From Mesorhizobium sp. (lineage in GTDB: Bacteria > Pseudomonadota > Alphaproteobacteria > Rhizobiales > Rhizobiaceae): a stretch of 64,000 nt of DNA. The stretch's first letter is position 1. Each line of letters opens with the position of its first letter. This document shows positions 24,047 to 33,040 of the stretch, in pieces. The stretch covers positions 62,001-126,000 of the forward strand of contig SAQL01000012.1 of the NCBI GenBank assembly GCA_004020645.1. Direction: 5' to 3'. The notes under the pieces were generated by a model. That model did not search any database, was not told the DNA's origin, and worked only from the letters and a program-made list of their open reading frames with translations. The position numbers and the translations under genes are program-made.

Positions 24047-26197
24047 CTACACGAAGAGAAAATCGCTGTTCGAGATGCTTGCAACGAGGACACCGTTTAG
24101 TGAAAGCATGTCACTGGCGGAGAAGACGACCAGCGTATCGCTCCCGACCTGTCGGAGTTCGCTGTAGTTTTGGTATCCTGAAATCTCCAGGAGATCATCG
24201 CCGGAAAGGTCGAAGTCGGTGATGGTGTCGTGGCCATGGCCGGCGGCGAAGACGAAGCTGTCGTTTCCCGTTCCACCGGTGAGGATATCGGTGCCAAGAC
24301 CACCGACGAGCCGGTCCGACCCGCCTCGGCCGTCCAGCCGATCTGCGCCGCCGAGGCCTTCGAGCGTGTTCCCTGCGCCGTTGCCCACCATGGTGTTGGC
24401 GAGCCCGTTGCCTTTTCCCGCCAGATTGGCAGCCGACCTCAGGAAGAGGTTTTCGACGTTGTCGGCCAGGGTCCAGTTTATATAGGCGTGCGTCTCGTCG
24501 AAGCCGCCATTGGTCTCTTCGATGGTTTTGTCACCGGAATTGTCGACATAGTAGACATCATCACCCGCGCCGCCGACATGCGTGTCGGCGCCCGCTTTTC
24601 CGTTCAAGATGTCGCTGCCGCCCATTCCATAAATGACGTCCGCACCGGAGCCGCCGGTAAGCGTATTGTTGCCGTCGTCCCCTACGATTGACCCCGGCGG
24701 CGGCTCGTTGAGTGGATCGATCCAGACGAAATCCGAACTGCTCAAGGAGGCGCTGGTTACGCTTTTCAGGAGAACAGTGTCACTATCGGAGAAGACGACC
24801 AGCGTGTCGCTCCCGACCTGCCGGAGTTCGCTGTAGTTTTGGTATCCTGAAATCTCCAGGAGATCATCGCCGGAAAGGTCGAAGTCGGTGACGGTGTCGT
24901 GGCCATGGCCGGCGGCAAAGATGAAGCTGTCGTTTCCCGTTCCACCGGTGAGGATATCGGCGCCGAGGCCGCCTACGAGCCGGTCCGACCCGCCCCGGCC
25001 GTCCAGCCGATCTGCGCCGCCGAGGCCTTCGAGCGTGTTCGCTCCGCCGTTGCCCACCATGGCGTTGGCGAGCCCGTTGCCTTTTGCCGCCAGATTGGCA
25101 GCCGACCTCAGGAAAAGGTTTTCGACGTTGTCGGCCAGGGTCCAGTTTGTATAGGCATGCGTCTCGTCAATGCCGCCATTGATCGCCTCGATGATTTTGT
25201 CACCGGCGTTGTCGACGTAGTAGACGTCATTACCCGTGCCGCCGACAAGCGTGTCGGCGCCGACCCCTCCGATGAGTTGGTCGGAGCCGGCGCGGCCCTC
25301 CAGCAAATCATCGCCCGCCAGCCCATCCAGCACGTTGGCTCCCTCGTTTCCGCCGAGTTGGTCGGCAAAGGAAGACCCTGTAAGATTTTCAATGCTGGTG
25401 AAGGTATCGCGGTCGCTGCCGATGCCGGTCCCGTCCAGACCGAAGTGTTGTTCCAGGGCATCTATCCAGTGCGCGGCGATTTTCGCATAGCCATCGGCAG
25501 TCGGATGCAGTCCGCTGTCAAGCGGCGGTGCTGTGATGTCATCTGGTGTCAGATCACGCATGTCGACAAAGATGACCTTATGCCCTTGGGCGGCCAGTTC
25601 AGAGATCAGACCGGGCATTGCATCGTTATACGCATCGACACGGTCTGCACGCGCTTGTGACTGTTGGCCGACGCGAACGGGAGGCAAGGATCCGACGAAG
25701 ACGGTTAAAGCGGGATCGCTGGAGGTCAGGCTGAGCAAAAGGGTGCGCAGATCCTGCAGCATCGTTGGCACGCTATCGGTCGAGCTGTCATTTGTTCCGG
25801 CGATCAGCAGTACAGCGTCGGGTTTCGTAGCTGCCACAACATCGTTGTCGATGCCGTTCAGTTGATTGAGCGTCCAGTTGCGGTGACCTTCGTGATCCCG
25901 ATCGCCCATGGTGGCGGGGCCGTTGGACGAGGAACCGACGAAGTCGATCTTCACATTGAGTGCCTCCAACTGTTCCAGCATAAACTTCCGATATCCGCCG
26001 CTTTCGGTATCGGAAGAGCTCGCGATCACTCCATATGTAATGGAATCGCCCAGCGGCAGTATCGACAGCAACTTGTAAGCATGACCGGAAGCCAAATCGG
26101 CGATGACTCCACGTGACGAAGCGCCGTAAGTGACTGCGTCCGAATCGGCACCGCCGGCGAAAGCGTCTGGACGGCTGCTATCATAGAACACCGTCAT
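24047..26197 (-). CDS. RTX-tailed SGNH/GDSL esterase, type I secretion substrate
   Basis: 716 residues from MTVFYDSSRPDAF. After a short N-terminal region comes an SGNH hydrolase domain (ILPLGDSITYG with nucleophile Ser, GTNDSSTDS, LHPTADGY), like carbohydrate esterases. The C-terminal 450 residues are calcium-binding RTX repeats (GGxGxDxLxG) in two near-identical blocks, with the paired YYVDNAGDKIIE and ENLFLRSAANLA segments between them. There is no signal peptide, and the end (SISNSDFLFV) suits type I export, in rhizobia typically by PrsD-PrsE; those genes are not in this window. It probably deacylates an extracellular glycan. A longer start (26218) adds seven residues. Confidence 0.85.
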   Translation of the reverse strand: MTVFYDSSRPDAFAGGADSDAVTYGASSRGVIADLASGHAYKLLSILPLGDSITYGVIASSSDTESGGYRKFMLEQLEALNVKIDFVGSSSNGPATMGDRDHEGHRNWTLNQLNGIDNDVVAATKPDAVLLIAGTNDSSTDSVPTMLQDLRTLLLSLTSSDPALTVFVGSLPPVRVGQQSQARADRVDAYNDAMPGLISELAAQGHKVIFVDMRDLTPDDITAPPLDSGLHPTADGYAKIAAHWIDALEQHFGLDGTGIGSDRDTFTSIENLTGSSFADQLGGNEGANVLDGLAGDDLLEGRAGSDQLIGGVGADTLVGGTGNDVYYVDNAGDKIIEAINGGIDETHAYTNWTLADNVENLFLRSAANLAAKGNGLANAMVGNGGANTLEGLGGADRLDGRGGSDRLVGGLGADILTGGTGNDSFIFAAGHGHDTVTDFDLSGDDLLEISGYQNYSELRQVGSDTLVVFSDSDTVLLKSVTSASLSSSDFVWIDPLNEPPPGSIVGDDGNNTLTGGSGADVIYGMGGSDILNGKAGADTHVGGAGDDVYYVDNSGDKTIEETNGGFDETHAYINWTLADNVENLFLRSAANLAGKGNGLANTMVGNGAGNTLEGLGGADRLDGRGGSDRLVGGLGTDILTGGTGNDSFVFAAGHGHDTITDFDLSGDDLLEISGYQNYSELRQVGSDTLVVFSASDMLSLNGVLVASISNSDFLFV
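24119..24560. repeat. RTX block repeat, copy 1
   Basis: About 440 bp nearly identical to 24788-25235 in the same orientation; differences are scattered single bases. It encodes one complete RTX module plus the YVDN-LADNVENLFLRS linker. This is a recent tandem-type duplication inside the esterase gene and a possible site of slippage between copies. Confidence 0.8.
24788..25235. repeat. RTX block repeat, copy 2
   Basis: Second copy of the module at 24119-24560. The ~230 bp between them encode a Pro-rich linker and one further RTX run (GDDGNNTLTGGSGADVIYG), so the unit of duplication is one functional module. Confidence 0.8.
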
Positions 26198-26240
26198 AGT
26201 GTTTTCTCCACCTGGCAAAGCTTCTCGCGGGCATCACCGC

Positions 26241-26738
26241 CTAGGCCGCGCAGCAGAAAGGCTCGAGATCGTCACAGCTGATCGGCCAGTCGAGACCGAT
26301 GCCGCAGAGGCCTTTCAGCCTGAAGTCGTCAGAGCAATTCCAGGAAAAGTGTGAAACGGTTTCCCGTCCGGAATTGCGCAAAAACAAAGAGATAGAGCGG
26401 TTCAGCGTTTCCGTGAAACGACGAACCGCTCTAGTATGGAATGGCGGCGTCTGCCCGAACCTGCAGTTGGTTCCGCCTGTCAGGCCGATCGTGTAATTCC
26501 ACGGTCTGCCGGAGTAGGTGTCCTCGTCCCGGATATTGCTGTCTGGGCCTCGTTCGAGCTGCCGATCATCCGTGTCGTGGCGCCCCCATTCGAGGACGGG
26601 AACGCGAGCTTTCCTCCGTCTGACGAACGGGTGCAGGAAAAAGGCTGAATCGAAGCCAGCGCCGATCACGACGATACCATGGTGCACGATACCATGGTGC
26701 TTGTCGGCGACCTGTTTGGCCCGGGTGTCGAGTACCAT
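26241..26738 (-). pseudogene. GMC oxidoreductase N-terminal remnant with repeat insertion
   Basis: An open frame of 165 codons that contains two parts of a GMC oxidoreductase. The first has VVIGAGFDSAFFLHPFVRR (FAD-binding turn) and later RPWNYTIGLTGGTNC, like PWNYTIGLGGGTNC of the family. The second, GIGLDWPISCDDLEPFC, matches DWPISYDDLEPYY, the next conserved block. About 35 codons between them come from the palindromic element at 26330-26433, inserted without breaking the frame. Everything after the second block is missing. A 15-bp tandem duplication (26671-26700) adds five residues (H-H-G-I-V twice) near the N-terminus. It cannot form an active enzyme. Confidence 0.65.
26330..26433. repeat. 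Rhizobial palindromic intergenic element (RIME/ABC-like)
   Basis: Begins AGAGCAATTCCAGG and ends ACCGCTCTA. An inner dyad (TTTCCCGTCCGG against CCGGAATTG-type bases) and a second dyad (AGAGCGGTTC against GAACCGCTCT, 26394-26433) form two stems. I recognise the sequence as a repeat scattered in many copies in Mesorhizobium and Rhizobium genomes. It sits inside the GMC pseudogene. Confidence 0.7.
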
Positions 26739-27222
26739 TGTCCATGGCCTCTTCAGCCACTGACCCTCACCTGACGCCGATGCGATCGGCTTGCCTGCAG
26801 GTCAGCGAGACAAATTCAATGTTGCATCGCACTCTTAGGCACTGCAACATAATATTTGCCACTACTTTGGGTAGTTAGGCAACATTTTTTTGAGCCTCCG
26901 ATACCTGGCTCGACACCGGGCACGGGTGACGACGGCGGGGCGATCGCTGTTGCTGTTATTGGACTTAAATTGCGACAGATCGGCAATTCAACGCGGGCAT
27001 TTATCGACAATTGGCCCAAATTGCGCGCGCGCATTGAGCCAGGGCATCTTGAACTTTCGTCGTTGCCTGTGCGTTTAGGTTGTAGTACGCGTCCTGTTGC
27101 AGTGCAGCAATATCCGGCGGCAATGTGCGGCCGCGTGGAGGGCTCATCCCGTCACCGGAAAGGTGAGCACCCGAAAACCGAATAGGTCAGGCGAAAATTC
27201 CGGAAGACGGGAGAAGCATGGT
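26739..27222. other. Intergenic segment with an 8-bp dyad
   Basis: 484 bp with no recognised gene. ATGTTGCA (26819-26826) and TGCAACAT (26843-26850) form an inverted repeat with a 16-base spacer next to an AT-rich stretch, which could be an operator or promoter for the membrane protein gene at 27223. Nothing else stands out. Confidence 0.35.
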
Positions 27223-28944
27223 ATGAGCATCGGAGCGGGCAGCGCCCCGCCTCGGCCGTCAGTCGCCATCGAGCGTTCACCCGTTGAGCGCTGTGTCCTT
27301 GCAGCACTTCGTTTTTTCCCGTTCCTGTGCGGGCTCGTTCCGATCCTGCTCTACCAAAAGGCGGCATCCCGCGTGGCGTGGCACGATCCTGCCTTTGCCA
27401 CGGCCAGCGCCTTCGGGTTGGCTCTACTATGCTGCCTTTTTTCATTCGTGCGCTATCCCGCCGAGGCGCGGGCTGCGCGAATTATCGTCGTCGGCCTGGC
27501 GATAACGCTGGGCCTCTTCAGCTTCGGGCTTGGAGACGAACACGGCATTGCCGACGCAGCTCGCGCCGACGCGTTGGGCAATGTACTCATCTATTCTCGC
27601 CTGATCGCGCTAGCGGCGGCCGTTTTTTCGATCCTGCGGCCGTCCTTTGCCATTTTCCCGATGGTCTATTTCGCCTTTCACAAGGATGTCACACGGGCAG
27701 TTTCCGGTGCAGCGGAACTGGGCCGCAACGACTATGCGCCCTTGATTGAGGTCGGTCTCTTCCTGGCCTGTGGCCTGTTGGCCCTTGGCCTGCTGCAGAG
27801 TTTGAGCCGGCTGAAGCTCTTCACCAGGAACCTGCCCAGCCCCGGCGAACTCGGAACCAGGGATTTCGCGGCCCAAGCTGCCGGCATACTGCTGCTGGCC
27901 GGCATCGGCGCCCATTTTGGCAACTACTTCATGTCCGGGATGGCCAAGGTCACGCTTGACGGAGGGCCGTTGAGCTGGATCCTGGAGAACCCGACCAGTT
28001 CCATCATGCTGGCCGGGTATGGGTTGGGCGCGGCCCCGTTGGGCTTTTCCGAATCCTTGCTCGCTCATGCTTATGAAGCAGTCAGGGCGGTCCAGATTCC
28101 GATGAATGTCGTTATCCTTGCTGCCCAGCTTCTATGCTTTCTTGCGTTTTTGCGCCGGCGATGGCTCATCGGACTGACCGCGTTCTTCGATATCATGCAT
28201 GTCGGGATCTTCCTTCTGAGCGGCGCTCTTTTTCTGCACTGGATCATCTTGAACAGTCTGATCGTCGCGGCTCTGACGAGAATGAAGGAAAATTCGTTTT
28301 CTACAATTGCCGTGGTAACCGGGATTGTTGTCACCATATTCGGCCACGCGGTCTTTTATAACGCGCGGCTCGGCTGGTACGATTCAAGGCAAATCCGGCA
28401 AGCACATTTCGAGGCGCTAACGAAAGAAGGTGACTGGGTGCGGGTCGCACCGAGCTTTTTCCGCGACGCCTCCTATCTGCTCTATGGCCGTCACTTCGGC
28501 TATCAGGAATATCGTCGTGAATCCGGCCACGTTCCGACCTCAGCTTGGGGCCAGATCGGGATCAGGCAGGTGCAGCCAAAGTCGTCGGACGTTGCCTCGT
28601 CCAACTATGAGGTCATGAAGCTTACCAAAGAGTGCGCCTATCCAGTCGAACTGGCAATCACGCCGCCTGACTACGATGCGGCCCGCCCGGCGCCGTTTAT
28701 TCTTGGACAGCACAATCGCGCCGCGAACTTGGCGAACTCGGCTATTCCAGTTGATTACAACCTCTATCCCCACCATCATTATTCCATGCCGTTCCTGCAC
28801 CGCGCTTTTGAGGCGTTGGAGCCTCGCGACATCGTGGCGTATCGATACCTGGTCGATACCGTCTGCCTGGATGTCGCAGACGGCAAGGTTGTGCGGCGGC
28901 TCATGACCCAGACATTGGGGCCCAGGATCGATGTCCGCCAGTGA
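27223..28944 (+). CDS. Multi-pass membrane protein, possibly HTTM-like
   Basis: 573 residues with about nine to ten membrane segments in the first 400 (for example FFPFLCGLVPILLY, IIVVGLAITLGLFSFGLG, LTAFFDIMHVGIFLLSGALF), then a soluble 170-residue tail rich in Tyr and His, predicted outside. The FFDIMHVGIFLLSGALFLHWI segment and the preceding FGNYFMSGMAKV resemble HTTM/VKGC-type membrane domains, in which a Lys acts in vitamin K-type chemistry, but similarity is too weak for assignment. A GGGAGAAGC site precedes the start at 27223; the frame extends 42 codons upstream without support. It is followed by a secreted SGNH hydrolase, perhaps co-functional. Function unknown. Confidence 0.55.
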   Translation: MSIGAGSAPPRPSVAIERSPVERCVLAALRFFPFLCGLVPILLYQKAASRVAWHDPAFATASAFGLALLCCLFSFVRYPAEARAARIIVVGLAITLGLFSFGLGDEHGIADAARADALGNVLIYSRLIALAAAVFSILRPSFAIFPMVYFAFHKDVTRAVSGAAELGRNDYAPLIEVGLFLACGLLALGLLQSLSRLKLFTRNLPSPGELGTRDFAAQAAGILLLAGIGAHFGNYFMSGMAKVTLDGGPLSWILENPTSSIMLAGYGLGAAPLGFSESLLAHAYEAVRAVQIPMNVVILAAQLLCFLAFLRRRWLIGLTAFFDIMHVGIFLLSGALFLHWIILNSLIVAALTRMKENSFSTIAVVTGIVVTIFGHAVFYNARLGWYDSRQIRQAHFEALTKEGDWVRVAPSFFRDASYLLYGRHFGYQEYRRESGHVPTSAWGQIGIRQVQPKSSDVASSNYEVMKLTKECAYPVELAITPPDYDAARPAPFILGQHNRAANLANSAIPVDYNLYPHHHYSMPFLHRAFEALEPRDIVAYRYLVDTVCLDVADGKVVRRLMTQTLGPRIDVRQ

Positions 28945-29136
28945 ATCCGGCGAGGGCGCCGCGGACGTTTCAGCACGCGAGTTTTGACCATAAGGCAGCA
29001 CCAGTTTCAACGCTCGCAATCCTTGCCCCTGACGCTGGTCCAAAATTGCCACGGAAGTTGAATTTCATTCCCTAGGCAGCCCGTCATAATAAGGCCGGCG
29101 GCGGCATTACCAGCATGTCTCGAGGAGGAGATAAAA

Positions 29137-30480
29137 ATGCGGCTCATCAGGCCTTTGGTTTTTACGGGTAAGGTTTCATCGCTGCTCTCTGCCGCAGCAG
29201 GGAGGAAACGGCATCGACGTCAGACTATCCTGATATGTGCAGCTGTGGCGGCCGGTTCCGCGATCGCAGGTTTTTCGGCACAAGGCGCCGAAACGGGAGC
29301 CTGGATCACCACTTGGGCTGCCACACCTGCTTCGCGCTGGTCGGATGATCTTCCTGCGCCTTTCGGAGTGCCGGAGGTGCTGGAGAACCAGACCGTCCGC
29401 CAGGTTGCCCGCATCAGTGTTGGCGGCAATAGCGTCCGGGTCGTGCTGTCGAATGCCTTTGGCGCCAAGCCGCTGACCATCGGCGCCGCCAGCTTGGGAA
29501 TAGCAGGCAAGGACGGCGAGGTCGATCAGGCGACCCTGAAGCCCATCACCTGGGGCGGCAAGAGTTCTGTGGTCATTCCGCCGGGAGCCCCGATCCTCAG
29601 CGACCCCGTCGCCCTCCCGGCAGAAGCGCTTTCCGAACTCTCGGTCAGCGTCTTCCTGCCGAAGAAGACGGCGCTGTCGTCGGTGCATTGGGATGGTGTG
29701 CAAACCGCCTACATCTCCGGCCCGGGCAATTTCACAAACGACCCGGCGTTCAAGGCTGACAGCACGCTCAAATCGCGCCTTTTCCTGAGCGATATATGGG
29801 TTGACGCCGCACCGGAATCCCAGGCGATCGTGTTTTTCGGGGATTCCATCACGGATGGAAATTGCTCGACCCCCGATGCCAATAACCGCTGGCCAGACCA
29901 TATCGCCAGGCGATTACAGGAGGCCAACCGCAAGGTCGCGGTGGTCAACGAAGCCTTTTCAGGCAATCGGGTGTTGACCGACGGTATGGGTGTTAATGCT
30001 CTGGCACGTTTCGATTCTGATATCCTGAGCCATCCCAAAGTCTCGACCGTCGTCGTAATGATGGGCATCAACGATATCGGCTGGCCCGGCGAAAATGCAA
30101 TCACGCCGGACGACAATGAACCGACCGCCGAAGAGATTATCACCGGATACAAACAGCTCATCGACCGCGCGCATGCCCATGGCGTACGCATTGTGGGCGC
30201 GACGTTGACCCCCTTCGCCGACACCTTCAAAGGGCTTCCTACCGAGGGTTACTACACACCAGAGAAGGAAAAGATACGCGTCGCTGTGAACGAATGGATC
30301 CGCACCGGCGGTGGCTTCGATGGCGTGATCGACTTCGACAAGGTGATGGAAGACCCGGCCAAGCCGGGATACCTGCGCGACGACTACGACTGCGGCGATA
30401 ACCTCCATCCCAACGACGCTGGATACAAGGCGATGGCGGACGCGGTCGATCTCGACATCTTGTTGGGTCCAGCCAAATAG
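29137..30480 (+). CDS. Secreted SGNH/GDSL hydrolase
   Basis: 447 residues with an N-terminal signal sequence (hydrophobic run ILICAAVAAGSAIAGFSAQGA). The first 220 residues form a beta-sandwich-like region (TVRQVARISVGGNSVRVVLS) as in bacterial SGNH hydrolases of the rhamnogalacturonan-acetylesterase-like group. The catalytic part has IVFFGDSITDG (Ser237), MMGINDIG in the block III position (Asn of G-x-N-D kept), and CGDNLHPNDAGY (Asp421, His424). It likely removes acyl groups from plant or self glycans outside the cell. An AGGAGGAG site precedes the start. It is a second esterase in the window after the RTX-linked one. Confidence 0.8.
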   Translation: MRLIRPLVFTGKVSSLLSAAAGRKRHRRQTILICAAVAAGSAIAGFSAQGAETGAWITTWAATPASRWSDDLPAPFGVPEVLENQTVRQVARISVGGNSVRVVLSNAFGAKPLTIGAASLGIAGKDGEVDQATLKPITWGGKSSVVIPPGAPILSDPVALPAEALSELSVSVFLPKKTALSSVHWDGVQTAYISGPGNFTNDPAFKADSTLKSRLFLSDIWVDAAPESQAIVFFGDSITDGNCSTPDANNRWPDHIARRLQEANRKVAVVNEAFSGNRVLTDGMGVNALARFDSDILSHPKVSTVVVMMGINDIGWPGENAITPDDNEPTAEEIITGYKQLIDRAHAHGVRIVGATLTPFADTFKGLPTEGYYTPEKEKIRVAVNEWIRTGGGFDGVIDFDKVMEDPAKPGYLRDDYDCGDNLHPNDAGYKAMADAVDLDILLGPAK

Positions 30481-30489
30481 ATCGCTGCT

Positions 30490-30525
30490 GACCTTGCCGC
30501 GCTGCTCAGGCATTGCGGCAAGGTC
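30490..30525. terminator. Hairpin between convergent genes
   Basis: Perfect 11-bp stem GACCTTGCCGC / GCGGCAAGGTC with a 14-base loop, placed between the stop of the SGNH gene (30480) and the stop of the SctU gene (30540). There is no T-run, so it may act as a bidirectional or Rho-assisted terminator. Confidence 0.5.
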
Positions 30526-30539
30526 GGTTCGAGCATGCC

Positions 30540-31580
30540 TCAAGTGAGCCCTAGCCGGACAAGATGGCGTACGACCGGTGAGAACATCTCCTGACTGATG
30601 TAAGCTCCGGTGTTCGTATTTTCGAAGAGTGGGCTGACGACGGCCGCATCCTCGACCGCGGGAATACCTGCCTGGCGTGCTTGAGCCATCATCTCGTCTG
30701 CCGCTCGGCCCTGGCCCTTGCCGACGACCGTCGGCACCGGCGTTTCACCCCTAGCGTAACGCAACGCCACTACGCGGTCACCAGACACGAAGACGATGAC
30801 GGCGTTTTTTACGCCCAGCTTCGCAGGTTGCATCACGGCCTCACGCCGCTGTCGCTGCTGTTCATGCCGAATCAAGGGGTCGCCTTCGAGGTCCTTGTGT
30901 TCGCGCTTGTATTCAGTTGTCGTCATGCGCATGTCGCGCAGGAACAGCCAGCGCTGAATAGGAACATCGATCACGCCGATGACGACAAAGGCCAGGGCGG
31001 CGGCAATTCCAAGTGGTGTCAGCACCGCCTTGATGATCGGCTCCAGGCATGACGGAGCGCATCCTGGAGCATCGAAGAGCGGCTGCAGCCACGCGATCAA
31101 AATGAATGCGAAGAGGCTGGCCAGCAACACCACCTTGGCCAGGCCTTTGGTGAACTCGATGACGTTGCGCAGCGACAGGATCTTCTGAAGGCCCTTCGCT
31201 GGGTTTATGTGATCGAATTGCGGCTTGAGCGGCTCAAACGAGAAGACCGGCCCGAACGTCCCCAGCATGCCGAAGGCCACGGCGAGAACGACAACGATTC
31301 CGACCAGCGGCAAAGTCGCAAGCATCAGCAATGACAACGAATGGCGGATTGCCAGCAGGCTGACTTCAACGAACGAATCGCCCGGGGCGGTCACGGTCTG
31401 CACGAGTTCCGAAAGGTGCTCGACGAACGTTGGCCAGGCCAAATAGAGATAGCCAAGCGCTGCGAAAAGCGTGAAGCCGGAGCCCAGGTCGCGGCTTTGC
31501 GAAACCTGGCCTTTCCGGCGAGCGTCGCGAAGCTTCTTGTCGGACGCCGGTAGTTTCTTTTCCTCAGCTTCTTCGGCCAT
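30540..31580 (-). CDS. rhcU: T3SS export apparatus switch protein SctU (RhcU)
   Basis: 346 residues. The N-terminus (MAEEAEEKKLPASDKKLRDARRKGQVSQS) and four membrane segments are typical of the FlhB/YscU family. The cytoplasmic part runs EHKDLEGDPLIRHEQQRQRR to ALRYARGETPVPTVVGKG, as in canonical members. The autocleavage site Asn-Pro-Thr-His, expected ten residues before ALRY's Tyr, is replaced by Val265-Ser-Gly-Asp268. In Yersinia and flagella that cleavage allows the substrate switch, so this protein either works uncleaved or switches differently. The gene lies alone, 29 kb from the other export genes and divergent from the TPR lipoprotein gene; in other rhizobia it normally follows rhcT. 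Confidence 0.85.
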   Translation of the reverse strand: MAEEAEEKKLPASDKKLRDARRKGQVSQSRDLGSGFTLFAALGYLYLAWPTFVEHLSELVQTVTAPGDSFVEVSLLAIRHSLSLLMLATLPLVGIVVVLAVAFGMLGTFGPVFSFEPLKPQFDHINPAKGLQKILSLRNVIEFTKGLAKVVLLASLFAFILIAWLQPLFDAPGCAPSCLEPIIKAVLTPLGIAAALAFVVIGVIDVPIQRWLFLRDMRMTTTEYKREHKDLEGDPLIRHEQQRQRREAVMQPAKLGVKNAVIVFVSGDRVVALRYARGETPVPTVVGKGQGRAADEMMAQARQAGIPAVEDAAVVSPLFENTNTGAYISQEMFSPVVRHLVRLGLT

Positions 31581-31664
31581 GTTGCAATCTTATCGCACTG
31601 TTGTGGTTCCAGTCGGCCAAGGCCGTGTGTAAGGTGCGGCGGGCTTGAATACGGAGAGGTGGAT

Positions 31665-32468
31665 ATGCGGCTGCATGTCGTGTTCTTGCCCGTCGTCGCC
31701 ATGCTGGCGGCGGCCGGTTGTCAGACGACCAAAACCGACGCCGAGCAGGCAAAGGCGCAAGGCCCGTCGTCCCAATCGGAGCGTCTGATCAAGCTTGCGG
31801 ACGATATAGATGCGCAGGGAGACAGTGGCACCGCAATCGCGCTCTACCAGCGCGCGGCAGCAATGCCGGATGCCAAGCCGAGCGCCTTCGTCAAGGCGGG
31901 CGAGGCCTATATGCGAGCCGGCTATCCCGCCGAGGCGGCTAGAGCCTATCAGGCCGCGCTCGAAAAAGCGCCCAATGACGGAGGGGCAATGCTCGGGCTT
32001 GGCTCGGCGATGATGGAAACGGGCGATATCGATGCTGGCATGCGCGCGCTCGCGCAGGCCGCGCCGCTGGTCAATACCAGCAGCGCCTATATCAGGTTGG
32101 GCGTGGCGCAGACATTCGCCGGTCAGACGGCGGAGGCGCAGACCACTTTTGCTCAGGCGTTGAAACTTGCCCCGGGGGATCTCGACGTCGAGAGCAACAT
32201 GGCGTTGGCCGCGGCGCTCGAAGGCAATTCCACCACAGCGCTGCCGCTGGTCCAGAAGATCTCCGCCGCACCCAATGCGCAGTTGCATCACAAGCGCAAC
32301 GTCGTGGTGGTCTACGGACTTCTTGGCCAGGCCGATCAGGTCAGGGCCTCGCCGCCGATCGGCCTGGCGACCAAGGAGGTCAATACCTTGCTTGCGCGTG
32401 CCAGAACCATCCGCTCGAAGGGCAGCACACAGGCCAGGGCGAAAGCGCTCGGCTCTATCCTCGGCTAG
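31665..32468 (+). CDS. TPR lipoprotein (TadD-like)
   Basis: 267 residues. A lipoprotein signal ends in the lipobox LAAAGC, then several TPR units follow (AFVKAGEAYMRAGYPAEAARAYQAALEKAPND; SAYIRLGVAQTFAGQTAEAQTTFAQALKLAPGD). TadD lipoproteins assist assembly of Tad pilus secretins, and here the secretin gene of the neighbouring arm is Tad/Cpa-like, so a pilotin-like role in outer-membrane ring assembly is plausible. The ATG at 31665 sits behind GGAGAGG; GTG at 31659 adds two residues. Divergent from SctU and convergent with the CpaD-like gene. Confidence 0.7.
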   Translation: MRLHVVFLPVVAMLAAAGCQTTKTDAEQAKAQGPSSQSERLIKLADDIDAQGDSGTAIALYQRAAAMPDAKPSAFVKAGEAYMRAGYPAEAARAYQAALEKAPNDGGAMLGLGSAMMETGDIDAGMRALAQAAPLVNTSSAYIRLGVAQTFAGQTAEAQTTFAQALKLAPGDLDVESNMALAAALEGNSTTALPLVQKISAAPNAQLHHKRNVVVVYGLLGQADQVRASPPIGLATKEVNTLLARARTIRSKGSTQARAKALGSILG

Positions 32469-32559
32469 CCGCATCGGACCGGCGAGCGCAAGGCCGATTT
32501 CGGTCGAGCCCGACGCGCAAACGACCGGACAAATTGGTGCACCGCAGGCCGAATCCGGC

Positions 32560-33027
32560 TCACTCGACTGGGAGCGTTGTTTGCGGCGCCAGCGGCCCGC
32601 TATTGGCTCCGCCCTCGCTATTGGCCCCACCGATGGGAGCCTCTTCGCCATTGAGGTAGCGCCGGGCGGCATTTGCAGTCGGTGCGGCCGCCGCCGCCCC
32701 CATGCGCCGGCCCTCGACGAGGTCACGCTGGCTTTCAGCCATGCGTTGAAGGTTGTAGGCGTTGGCGCAACCGGACGGCAGGTGGGAGCCGACGCCGGAG
32801 ACGATCGTCAGATTGGTCGCAGCGGCAGAACGGTCGTCATCGGCCGGTTCGTTCAGACATGCATTGGGAGCAAGGACGGAACCGCCGACGCCCTTCTCAG
32901 AGCCGCCGGTGTCGGTCGAAACAAAGCTGTAGCCGGGAGAATAGTCCTGCGGCTGTTGCGGGCTGTTCGCGCAGCCGGCCAGAAGCAGCACCGGAAGAAC
33001 ACAGCACAAAGCGATGCGAAATGTCAT
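32560..33027 (-). CDS. CpaD-like lipoprotein
   Basis: 155 residues with the lipobox LLLAGC at the N-terminus. The C-terminal half has LPSGCANAYNLQRMAESQRDLVEGR, a close match to the FGCANxxNLAAMVxxPxDLVxPR block that defines CpaD/TadE-locus pilus assembly lipoproteins. The rest is short and Gly/Ala-rich. It starts 14 bp behind the secretin stop and is co-transcribed with it, so it is likely a periplasmic or outer-membrane partner of the secretin within the T3SS rather than a pilus part. No other Tad pilus genes are visible. Confidence 0.7.
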   Translation of the reverse strand: MTFRIALCCVLPVLLLAGCANSPQQPQDYSPGYSFVSTDTGGSEKGVGGSVLAPNACLNEPADDDRSAAATNLTIVSGVGSHLPSGCANAYNLQRMAESQRDLVEGRRMGAAAAAPTANAARRYLNGEEAPIGGANSEGGANSGPLAPQTTLPVE

Positions 33028-33040
33028 GTTCGGTTCCCCA

